From: Saccharibacillus sacchari DSM 19268
GTDB taxonomy: Bacteria > Bacillota > Bacilli > Paenibacillales > Paenibacillaceae
Assembly: GCF_000585395.1 (NCBI RefSeq)
Contig: NZ_KK073875.1
Span: forward strand, 1,206,407 to 1,270,406
DNA length: 64,000 nt
Direction of reading: 5' to 3'
The translations under genes and the position numbers were made by a program. Positions 8,744-15,753 of this stretch are shown one piece after another; the first letter of the stretch is position 1, and each line of letters starts with the position of its first letter. The notes under the pieces are model-generated. The model saw only the letters and a program-made list of their open reading frames with translations, was not told the origin of the DNA and did not search any database.

Positions 8744-9322
8744 TTATGATTGACGTTCGCCGGCTCCGAAACCCCTGCGTACCGTGCTTTCCACTAAGGC
8801 AGCTGCCTCGCTTGGAGTCAGGTTACCGCCGGCCATTCGTTCCCAAGCCAGAAAAAGCACCGACTCCGTTACGCTCCAAATCCACTCCGCATCGCAGTCT
8901 TGCCGCAAAATCCGCTGTTGCTGAAGCAGCTCGATCTTTTCCAGCACAGGCTGGCGAATATCCCGGTACGTATGCTCCATATCCGGATTACCGTCAATCG
9001 TGGCATCTCGGGTCAAAAAGTAAATCCGATCCCCGAGCGGAATCAGCGTCTCGATCAATCGGGGAATGTATCGCTCCGGATTGACCGCGTCTTTTTCCAC
9101 CGATTCGAAAGCTTTCCGCAGCACATCCATCGCCCGAAATCCCAGATGCAGCATCAATTGTTCCCGGCTCTCGATATAGCGATGCAGCGTGGCAATTCCG
9201 ATCCCGGCGCGCGTCGCGATTTCATTCAGCGAAGCCGTCGGCCTTTCCACCAACAACGACGTTGCCGCATCCAAAATCGCGTTCAACTTGGCTTGTTTGG
9301 CGGGCATCTGTTCCTTTTCCAT
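8744..9322 (-). CDS. TetR/AcrR family regulator
   Basis: 192 residues. The N-terminal helix-turn-helix (ILDAATSLLVERPTASLNEIATRAGIGIATLHRYIESREQ split across about residues 14-55) is typical of TetR. The C-terminal helical ligand-binding domain ends SEAAALVESTVRRGF. GGGGG lies 6 nt before the ATG at 9322 (MEKEQMPAK); the frame is open further upstream to 9373 without a better site. An 18-bp palindrome about 60 bp upstream is a likely autoregulatory operator. It probably controls itself and the Asp23-like gene behind it. Confidence 0.85.
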   Translation of the reverse strand: MEKEQMPAKQAKLNAILDAATSLLVERPTASLNEIATRAGIGIATLHRYIESREQLMLHLGFRAMDVLRKAFESVEKDAVNPERYIPRLIETLIPLGDRIYFLTRDATIDGNPDMEHTYRDIRQPVLEKIELLQQQRILRQDCDAEWIWSVTESVLFLAWERMAGGNLTPSEAAALVESTVRRGFGAGERQS

Positions 9323-9382
9323 TTCCGGCCCCCTGACCCGATCCTGTTGAGAACTGACAAGAACACGAATCACCGCTTTTTT

Positions 9383-9400
9383 TGATAGAACATTCTATCA
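9383..9400. promoter_or_regulatory. TetR operator candidate
   Basis: Perfect palindrome TGATAGAA-CA-TTCTATCA, 60 bp upstream of the TetR start. Placement fits autorepression. The rest of the 300-bp gap to the flavin monooxygenase holds only a weak terminator. Confidence 0.6.
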
Positions 9401-9573
9401 TCTCTACATCAATTTTAACCGCTGCTTCACGGAAAAACAAACTGGAATGTAGGCGTCAATCAATATTCGAGATTCTCGAATCGTTCCGCTTGATCGATAT
9501 CGTAAAACATAAATTTCTGACCTTCAGCCTTGAAAAAGAAACCTAATCCTCTACTTCTTCGTCAACAACAGCG

Positions 9574-9612
9574 TAAAATTTCAAGAAGCACAGGCCATTA
9601 TCAGCCTGTGCT
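9574..9612 (-). terminator. Terminator after the flavin monooxygenase
   Basis: Minus-strand stem AGCACAGGC / GCCTGTGCT, then an interrupted T-rich tract. It lies just past the monooxygenase stop. The T-run is weak. Confidence 0.45.
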
Positions 9613-9626
9613 CTATATTGCTTCTA

Positions 9627-10958
9627 TTAAGATAATCGTTTATCTACACCATATTGATAGGGCACACCCAGATTTGCTCTTAATGTCTCTCCCTCATAAT
9701 CTTTATGGAACACACCGCGTTCCTGTAAGATAGGGACCACTTCTTCCACAAAACGTTTCAAGTCGGTTTCATAAGCATCCGGTAGTATCCAAAAGCCATC
9801 TGCCGCGCCGCTTTCAAACATTTCGGTTAGATAATCCGCAGTTTCTTTTGCATCGCCTAATGTTGCAGGATGGTAATCAATCACAGAATGATAAATGATA
9901 TCGCGTAATGTCCAGCCTTCGCGCGCCACCTTTAAAACATTCTCGGCGCGAGGATCAGAGTAACGGCCGATCTTTACCTTGTCTAAAAGTTCCGGTGCGA
10001 TCGGACGCTCTAAATCTTCGGGGGTTAAGCTGATTCCTAATACCATTCCGATGTGATATGCACGTTGTTGTATTGTTTTTTCATCCATAAAACTTGCGTG
10101 ACGATCTATGGCTTCACGTTTGGAATTTGCAACAACCGGCATGAGTCCTGCGATAAATTTAATCTCATCCGGATTTCGACCCGCGTCTATCGCAACTTGG
10201 CGTAGTGCATTTCTTGTAGCAATACCTTGTTCCATCGTCCACACTTCACCAATCATTGCACTCGCATAGCGTCCTGCAAACGCAATACTATTTGGAGATC
10301 CACCAGAGTGAAAAATGACCGGTTGTCCTTGCGGTGAAGGCGGAATGGGCAAAACTCCAATTGCCTGTATATATTTACCGGATATATGAACAGGTTTTAC
10401 TTGGCTATAATCCGCAAATACACCGGTTTCTTTATCGGCTTTTAGAGCATCTTTTCCCCATGTTGCCCATAAGTGCTGTACAGCTTCTACGAACTCGTAA
10501 TGACTTTCATAACGTGATCTATTATCCATTAGTTTTACACCAAAGTTCTCTGCTACCTTCGGACTTGATCCCGTAACCGCATTCCAAGCAATACGTCCAC
10601 CACTCATTAAATCTATCCCTTTGAATTGACGTGCCAAAGTAAAAGGATTATTCCACTGAGTATGTACAGTTGACGCTACACCAATGTGTTTTGTTTGTTG
10701 TAATATTGCAGTGGCAGTAATGATAGGTTCAAGCGTCATCGATGGCACTTCCCTGTTATCATCGGGTATCGCTCCAGGGAAATCGCCTACAAATAGAAAT
10801 TGAAATTTACCTTTTTCAGCAAGTTGAGCATAACGAATATCTGCATGAATATCTGGATAAGTAGTCACATGGACACCTTCGCTTTTCCAAGCTTTAGCAT
10901 TTGCACCGTATGCCCCTGTAAACCCTAAACCAAGCAGCATTTGTTTTTTTTCAGGCAT
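9627..10958 (-). CDS. Bacterial luciferase-like flavin monooxygenase (NtaA/SnaA/DszA type)
   Basis: 443 residues, the full length of two-component FMNH2-dependent monooxygenases. Landmarks are LGLGFTGAYGANAKAW at the start, WNNPFTLARQFKGIDLMSGGRIAWNAVTGS (about residues 100-130), HSGGSPNSIAFAGRYASAMIGEVW in the middle and FESGAADGFWILPDAYETDLKRFVEEVVPILQERG at the end. The enzyme should oxygenate a small organic (amine, sulfur or chelate) substrate with reduced flavin from a separate reductase. A GGGGG site precedes the ATG. It belongs to a lower-GC, MarR-controlled island and probably follows the nitronate monooxygenase in one transcript, although a 160-bp family-2 element sits between them. 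Confidence 0.9.
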   Translation of the reverse strand: MPEKKQMLLGLGFTGAYGANAKAWKSEGVHVTTYPDIHADIRYAQLAEKGKFQFLFVGDFPGAIPDDNREVPSMTLEPIITATAILQQTKHIGVASTVHTQWNNPFTLARQFKGIDLMSGGRIAWNAVTGSSPKVAENFGVKLMDNRSRYESHYEFVEAVQHLWATWGKDALKADKETGVFADYSQVKPVHISGKYIQAIGVLPIPPSPQGQPVIFHSGGSPNSIAFAGRYASAMIGEVWTMEQGIATRNALRQVAIDAGRNPDEIKFIAGLMPVVANSKREAIDRHASFMDEKTIQQRAYHIGMVLGISLTPEDLERPIAPELLDKVKIGRYSDPRAENVLKVAREGWTLRDIIYHSVIDYHPATLGDAKETADYLTEMFESGAADGFWILPDAYETDLKRFVEEVVPILQERGVFHKDYEGETLRANLGVPYQYGVDKRLS

Positions 10959-10993
10959 AACTTAATCCCCCTAATTTATTTTCGTTTTGATTA

Positions 10994-11153
10994 GGGCGTG
11001 TACGCAAACTCAACACCGTGCATCTTGACCTGTCTTTTCGCCCTCCGCGGCGTCATTTTCCCTTGACGTGCCCCGGCACGACTTCGGAAAAATTCCTTGC
11101 CGAGAACGAAAATTCAGCTCAATCTGCTCCCGGCGGAGTTTGCGTACACGCCC
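10994..11153. repeat. Family-2 inverted repeat (MITE-like), 160 bp
   Basis: Ends GGGCGTGTACGCAAACTC and GAGTTTGCGTACACGCCC form perfect 18-bp terminal inverted repeats, flanked on both sides by TA. The interior matches the 58701-58898 copy (for example CCCTTGACGTGCCCCGGCAC and GAACGAAAATTC-like blocks). No reading frame of note. It lies between two genes that otherwise look like one operon. Confidence 0.8.
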
Positions 11154-11178
11154 TAGACAGCGCTTGGGATATGTTTGT

Positions 11179-12138
11179 TTAATTGAAGTCTTGCATTAAA
11201 GTAACCACCACTTCTTTTACCGTCTTGATTTCTTTAATCGACGTGATTCCCGTACCCACGGAAATATAGCCGTCATCTAAATTGCCTTCTAGCATGCCGA
11301 TCCGCATGCCGATCGATCCGCGCATAAGTTTTGCCGTTTCTTCGCGACTGGCGCCTTGTTCATCCATTTCGACTAGTTTTTTCGCCAACTTAGTGGGTAA
11401 AGAACGGTAGTATGCGGGTAAGGTACGGAACATTAGCAAATCTTCTGCCGTAGCGTCCACAATCATCTTTTTTACATTTTCGGCTGTCGGATTTTCTTTT
11501 GTCGGAATAAATACGCTGCCGGCAAATACACCTTCAGCACCTAAAGCAAATGCGGCACGCACGCCTCTAACGTCACCGATGCCGCCCGCTGCCAATACAG
11601 GAACATTTACGGCATCGACAATCATAGGAACAATCGAAAACGTTCCGATGACTTGTTCCGGAACCGTACCGCCTTCGTCAAATCCAGTCGCCACGTAAAC
11701 ATCTACTCCGAATTCTTCTGCCGCCCTTGCATTCTGGATAGTAGGAGTAATAGGCCTATAAACGATCTTAATGCCGTTTTCTTTCAATGGTTTAAAAATT
11801 CTTTCATCCAGCACATCGTTTATAAGAACAACAGGAACTTTCTCTTCAATAACTATTTTGATAAGCGGCCACGTATAATCCAAATCGCGATTGATAATCA
11901 AAGGTATGCCAAAAGGCTTATTTGTTAAGGCTTTTATTTTTCTTATCTCGAATTTCATTCTTTCCGTACTAATCTCAGGAGAGCGAGTTACCTCAACTTG
12001 TCCGGCATTAGGTCCCAAAAACCCCAATCCGCCCGCATTGCTTACGGCCGCGACAAACTCAGCGTTCGTAACCCAAGACATGGGACCCTGTATAATCGGC
12101 TTATCTATATTCAATGCTTCGCATACTCTGTTATTCAT
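11179..12138 (-). CDS. Nitronate monooxygenase (2-nitropropane dioxygenase family)
   Basis: 319 residues, an FMN-binding TIM barrel. Landmarks are IIQGPMSWVTNAEFVAAVSNAGGLGFLG at the N-terminus, VYVATGFDEGGT (about residue 155), PVLAAGGIGDVRGVRAAFALGAEGVFAGSVF (about residues 195-225, phosphate-binding) and a C-terminal GMLEGNLDDGYISVGTGI. Members oxidise alkyl nitronates or are annotated as enoyl-ACP reductase-like proteins. AAGGAG lies 8-9 nt before the ATG. The perfect palindrome at 12170-12185 in its promoter is shared with the MarR promoter, pointing to MarR control. Confidence 0.9.
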   Translation of the reverse strand: MNNRVCEALNIDKPIIQGPMSWVTNAEFVAAVSNAGGLGFLGPNAGQVEVTRSPEISTERMKFEIRKIKALTNKPFGIPLIINRDLDYTWPLIKIVIEEKVPVVLINDVLDERIFKPLKENGIKIVYRPITPTIQNARAAEEFGVDVYVATGFDEGGTVPEQVIGTFSIVPMIVDAVNVPVLAAGGIGDVRGVRAAFALGAEGVFAGSVFIPTKENPTAENVKKMIVDATAEDLLMFRTLPAYYRSLPTKLAKKLVEMDEQGASREETAKLMRGSIGMRIGMLEGNLDDGYISVGTGITSIKEIKTVKEVVVTLMQDFN

Positions 12139-12169
12139 CTATATATTCTCCTTGTACGACTCGGATTTT

Positions 12170-12185
12170 ATTTAGCCCGCTAAAT
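12170..12185. promoter_or_regulatory. MarR operator candidate, site 1
   Basis: Perfect palindrome ATTTAGC-CC-GCTAAAT upstream of the nitronate monooxygenase, identical to the 16-bp site at 12653-12668. Confidence 0.75.
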
Positions 12186-12202
12186 ATTTTTTCGAGAAAA
12201 AT

Positions 12203-12628
12203 TCAATACAAATTTTTCTCCATCCGTTGTAATAAGTCTTTCATGATCAATCGCTCTTCATCCGAAATAGAGTTCAGCAATTTCTCTTGCTGTTGCTTCC
12301 ATCTAGATCGCACCGGTTTTTCCAGCTTTTTTCCTTCATCCGTTAAATAAATGCGCATAACCCTTCCGTCTTTTTTATCGCGTACACGCAAGATGAAGCC
12401 GTTTTGCTCCAGCGATTTAACCATGTTTGTCACAGTAGGCGGTTCACATTTTAAATGTTCGCATAACTGCATTTGCGTTATTCCGTCACTGGTCCATAAG
12501 CGCGAAAGTAAATTATCTTGGCCTACGTAAAGATTAAGTTCCCTGAGATTCTCGTTATAATCCCGGCGCATTTTAGCAGAAATTTTATCTAAGGACATAC
12601 GAATCTCACAGTCAAGACTAATCTCCAA
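12203..12628 (-). CDS. MarR family regulator
   Basis: 141 residues with the MarR winged helix: TQMQLCEHLKCEPPTVTNMVKSLEQNGFILRVRDKKDGRVMRIYLTDEGKKL across about residues 50-102, including the wing DKKDGRVMRIYLT. Starts at TTG 12628 with GGGAGG 7 nt upstream; no in-frame ATG competes. It is divergent from nothing: all genes here are on the minus strand. A perfect operator candidate lies immediately upstream and a second copy lies before the next gene. It probably represses itself and the two flavin oxygenases until a ligand (perhaps their substrate) is present. Confidence 0.88.
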   Translation of the reverse strand: MEISLDCEIRMSLDKISAKMRRDYNENLRELNLYVGQDNLLSRLWTSDGITQMQLCEHLKCEPPTVTNMVKSLEQNGFILRVRDKKDGRVMRIYLTDEGKKLEKPVRSRWKQQQEKLLNSISDEERLIMKDLLQRMEKNLY

Positions 12629-12652
12629 GACTTATCCTCCCTTATCCAAAAC

Positions 12653-12668
12653 ATTTAGCCCGCTAAAT
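12653..12668. promoter_or_regulatory. MarR operator candidate, site 2
   Basis: Same 16-bp perfect palindrome as at 12170-12185, 25 bp before the MarR start codon. This suits autoregulation. Confidence 0.75.
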
Positions 12669-12747
12669 ATATCATGATCATTTTTCTGTGTCAATTTGAT
12701 TGCATAACTTCTATCAAATTTTAAAAGCCTGCCTTTTCGCACATCCG

Positions 12748-12981
12748 CTATTCCATCTGCCTCACTGTTGATTTTCCCAACACCCAACCGATCAACTCCG
12801 TGCGCAGCGTCTGCGCGGCATCTCTGCGGTCCATCCGCATCTGCCGGCTCAGTTCCTCGATATCCGGTTCCAACAATTCGACGATTCGGCGCAACGCTTC
12901 CCGGTCTCCTTCGCGTGAACGCTTTAACAGTAACTCGAATTCAGCGTCCGCCGCAGATGATCCAACGATTTCCGCTTCCAT
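12748..12981 (-). CDS. Small helix-turn-helix protein, second half of a split sigma-like pair
   Basis: 77 residues. FELLLKRSREGDREALRRIVELLEPDIEELSRQM resembles the N-terminal helical part of ECF-type factors and of the helix-turn-helix proteins (HTH_16 type) found with such genes. Its start lies 58 bp inside the preceding gene, with its own GGGGGTG site 6 nt before the ATG, so the overlap is real. The pair recalls the two-subunit SigO-RsoA factor of Bacillus subtilis, where one protein supplies region 4 and the other region 2. That link is by architecture only. Confidence 0.6.
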   Translation of the reverse strand: MEAEIVGSSAADAEFELLLKRSREGDREALRRIVELLEPDIEELSRQMRMDRRDAAQTLRTELIGWVLGKSTVRQME

Positions 12982-13268
12982 TTGCTCACCCCCTGTTGGC
13001 TCATCCGCATCATCTCCGCCGTTTCCGCTTCGGTCCTGCCTTCGATAAATATCGATTCGATGATCTGCCTGCCTTTGTCAAAAGGAATAAGCTCGATATA
13101 TTCGTCCAGTTCGCGCCTTGTTTCCCGCAAGTCGGGTTCCGCCTCGGCGCGTAAATATTCGACTTCAATGCCTATTCGTTCTTTTCGATACTGTGCCCTC
13201 TGATGATAAGCGACCCGCCAAGCGGTTCGTTGAAGCTCGCGACGATAGTTTTGAATGTTTTCCGACAT
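12924..13268 (-). CDS. Sigma-70 region 4-like protein
   Basis: 114 residues, too short for a complete sigma factor. The C-terminal part (about residues 66-108: ESIFIEGRTEAETAEMMRMSQQGVSKWKRKSLDHLRR) is a good region 4 helix-turn-helix. The N-terminal part is basic and aromatic without a clear region 2. An AGGAGG site lies about 11 nt before the ATG. It is translationally coupled to the 77-residue gene by a 58-bp overlap. Possible roles: promoter-recognition subunit of a two-part sigma factor, or a regulator derived from one. Confidence 0.65.
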   Translation of the reverse strand: MSENIQNYRRELQRTAWRVAYHQRAQYRKERIGIEVEYLRAEAEPDLRETRRELDEYIELIPFDKGRQIIESIFIEGRTEAETAEMMRMSQQGVSKWKRKSLDHLRRTLNSSYC

Positions 13269-13399
13269 TATTGTTTTCCTCCTCTTGAATCACTTCCAGA
13301 ACACTTGTTCTTATTATTTATACTATAACCTTTGCCATTTGGATAGAACCATTTTCTAAAAAGGCACAACTATTGCGAAATAAGCGGCGTACATCGTAG

Positions 13400-13502
13400 T
13401 AGCTTGTCAACGCTAAAAGTAAGGTTGCGCCCGTCTAAAACGCAGCTAAAGCGTGTGCGTTTCAGCCAAACGTAATCCTCTGATCAAGAGTTGACAAGTT
13501 AG
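13400..13502. repeat. Family-3 inverted repeat, copy A
   Basis: About 103 bp. Ends CTTGTCAAC and GTTGACAAG pair, and an inner hairpin AAACGCA-GCTAAAGCGTG-TGCGTTT has a 10-nt loop core also found in copy B (55945-56052) and inside the family-2 element at 58701. It fills most of the 368-bp gap before the DUF4127 gene; the rest is AT-rich. Confidence 0.75.
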
Positions 13503-13636
13503 CATTATAGGGGATTTTACAAAAAAATTTGGGTGAACGGTTGTAAAACGTCCCTCCGTTTCTCCTTATCAAGTAACGGCGGAAAACAGCGAGTTTCGGC
13601 ACGCTTCCGTCAAACCAAGCCAAAGGAGCGATACTG

Positions 13637-15418
13637 ATGAAAAAGATCGTATATATCCCGCTGGACGACCGTCCGGCAAATCTCGACGACGTGATTGTAC
13701 AAGGACATGCAGCAGGACTGGAGGTCGTGACGCCGAATGCTTCGATCATCCGCAACCGAATGGACGACACAGGGGAGATCGTAGGCACGGAGGTGGTCGG
13801 AACAAGCGGAGCCGTCTACGGCGATCCGGCAGCGGCCGGGCAGTTTTTGCAAAGCAAGGCGGCCGAAGCGGACGGGTTCATCATCTCGATCGATATGTTG
13901 GCTTACGGAGGCCTGATCGGCAGCCGACGCCTTCGTGCGGACGGCGGAGCCGATTATCCGACTTATGATCCGCAAACGACGTCGCTGCTCGATACCATTG
14001 TCGGTTTGAAACGCGATTATCCGAACAAGCCGATCTTCCTGCTGGATACGGTCATGCGGTTGGCGACGACCACGATGGCCGAAAGCCTCAGCATCGAAGC
14101 CTATAACGAATCGCGGGCGCTCATGATGAAGCCCCGGCTTCCGCAAACGGAATTCGATGCCATTCTCGGCGGTTACGATCTCCAGCCGGACGGAACGAAT
14201 TATGAAGATACCGTTCATTTCGACAAGCAAACGTACTACAATGCCCGTCAACATAAATTCAAAACCAACCGTTACGTGCTGGAAGCTCTGGTACGCGATG
14301 CCGGCGTGGATTTCGTGGCTTTCGGCGTGGATGATGCTTCGACCCAAGGCGTGCAGGCCAACGAGATCGATTGGATCGAAGCCCATATCGATACCTGGCT
14401 CAGCGGCAGCGGCGGACAGAATCCGGATCGAGCGATCATCCTGCCGGACGCCGACGGTCTCGGCCATTCCCTGATGGCACGCATGGCAGCCAAGCTGCAT
14501 GCGGAGGATTCGACGCAGCCGGTCAAACCCGTCGTGGCCGTTCGCTATTTCGGTCGTGACGGCTCGGAGATCGTGAACACTTACGAATACATGGATGTGC
14601 ATACCAATATTCTGCGGCATATCGACATCGTGGGCGGTACGTATACGGGCGATGGTCGTTCGGTATCGAATCCGGATTACGAGTTGGAACTTGTAGCGTT
14701 GACGAGCGAGGATCAGATCGGTGCGGCGATTGCTCATATCGAAGACAACCGCGCGGCCAAGCTGCCGACGCTGGTCGTGGACTTCACGCGCGGCGGCTCG
14801 GCAGGCGTAGTCGTGACCCCGGAACTGCTGAACTCTCCGGCCACGGGCACGTTGTTCGGCTATAGCGCTTGGAATACGGCGGGCAATAAGATCGGCATGT
14901 CGCTCGGCATGGCGCTATCCCGCTTCTTTTTCCTCAAAAAAGAAACGCAGGAACGGGCGCTCGGCCTCGCATTGGATGCGCACGGCTCGCTGCTGTTCAA
15001 GCGTTTCCTGAAAGATTACTCGTACAAAACGATTGAGATCGCGAATATCCGTACGGAATCGCGTGCTCGTACGCCTTATACGAACGTGACGGCCGATCAG
15101 AACATGAAGATTTTCAACACGCCGCAGGACTATGATTACCTCGTGCAGCTGCTGCGTACCGATATGCAGACGCGTACCGCCGAATTGGCCGCGACGCCTG
15201 CTTTCGGGATCGGCACCGATGCTCCGACCTGCGCGGTTCGACGCTTTGGCGTTCCTCAGGGCGAACCCGGTCCGAACTCGCGCGACTGGCGCTTTGCGCA
15301 GTATGCCGGCGTCGTGCTTCCGCAAGACGACCCGGACTTCATCTGGTGGCGGGCGTTCGAGATTACGCTGAATCCGCAGATCGATCTGGAGCGGACTTCG
15401 CAGGGTGCATGTGAGTAA
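13637..15418 (+). CDS. DUF4127 family protein
   Basis: 593 residues. Begins MKKIVYIPLDDRPANLDDV and contains GFIISIDMLAYGGLIGSRR and LDTVMRLATTTMAESL, which I associate with DUF4127; later come DFVAFGVDDASTQG and ILPDADGLGHSLMARMA. No signal peptide or membrane segment. The fold and activity are not established to my knowledge. AAAGGAG lies 7 nt before the ATG. It is a single-gene plus-strand unit, with a family-1 repeat and a strong terminator behind it. Confidence 0.8.
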   Translation: MKKIVYIPLDDRPANLDDVIVQGHAAGLEVVTPNASIIRNRMDDTGEIVGTEVVGTSGAVYGDPAAAGQFLQSKAAEADGFIISIDMLAYGGLIGSRRLRADGGADYPTYDPQTTSLLDTIVGLKRDYPNKPIFLLDTVMRLATTTMAESLSIEAYNESRALMMKPRLPQTEFDAILGGYDLQPDGTNYEDTVHFDKQTYYNARQHKFKTNRYVLEALVRDAGVDFVAFGVDDASTQGVQANEIDWIEAHIDTWLSGSGGQNPDRAIILPDADGLGHSLMARMAAKLHAEDSTQPVKPVVAVRYFGRDGSEIVNTYEYMDVHTNILRHIDIVGGTYTGDGRSVSNPDYELELVALTSEDQIGAAIAHIEDNRAAKLPTLVVDFTRGGSAGVVVTPELLNSPATGTLFGYSAWNTAGNKIGMSLGMALSRFFFLKKETQERALGLALDAHGSLLFKRFLKDYSYKTIEIANIRTESRARTPYTNVTADQNMKIFNTPQDYDYLVQLLRTDMQTRTAELAATPAFGIGTDAPTCAVRRFGVPQGEPGPNSRDWRFAQYAGVVLPQDDPDFIWWRAFEITLNPQIDLERTSQGACE

Positions 15419-15436
15419 CGCGTCAAGACGTGCTTA

Positions 15437-15634
15437 GCGTTTCGGGAAAGGCACGTAGGCGTGGGAAGCGAGAAGACTCCGAGGAGAATTCGTTCCAGTC
15501 GCATGTTGAAATGGAGAAAAAGATTGAATTTCCAGCGGAATTTTCTCCATTTCAAAGGCGAACGCTATCGCTCTTTCACTGAATTCTCCTCTCCGTCTTC
15601 TCACTTCCAGCTACGTTGGGCTTTCTCGAAACGT
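15437..15634 (-). repeat. Family-1 inverted repeat, copy b (diverged, long outer stem)
   Basis: A nested palindrome of about 198 bp. Outer arms CGTTTCGGGAAAG / CTTTCTCGAAACG, then GTGGGAAGCGAGAAGAC / GTCTTCTCACTTCC, then GAGGAGAATTC / GAATTCTCCTC, then an inner arm TGAAATGGAGAAA / TTTCTCCATTTCA. It keeps the GCCTTTGAA side (as TTCAAAGGC) but not the GAGACAG side of the internal loop. Confidence 0.65.
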
Positions 15635-15636
15635 TC

Positions 15637-15674
15637 AAGCCCCTCTTTCTTCTAAGAGAAAGAGGGGCTTTTTT
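15637..15674 (+). terminator. Terminator of the DUF4127 gene
   Basis: AAGCCCCTCTTTCT / AGAAAGAGGGGCTT stem with a short loop, followed by six T on the plus strand. Confidence 0.9.
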
Positions 15675-15753
15675 ATGTGCTTATTGAAATAGGATGATTT
15701 CTACTTGGCATATAACCTTCGAGGATTTGATTCAAGAACTTTGATCGTATCCC

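Noticed and set aside
13486-13530. TTGACA at the family-3 end as promoter of the DUF4127 gene
   Set aside because: No acceptable -10 box at 16-18 bp; the string is part of the repeat arm.
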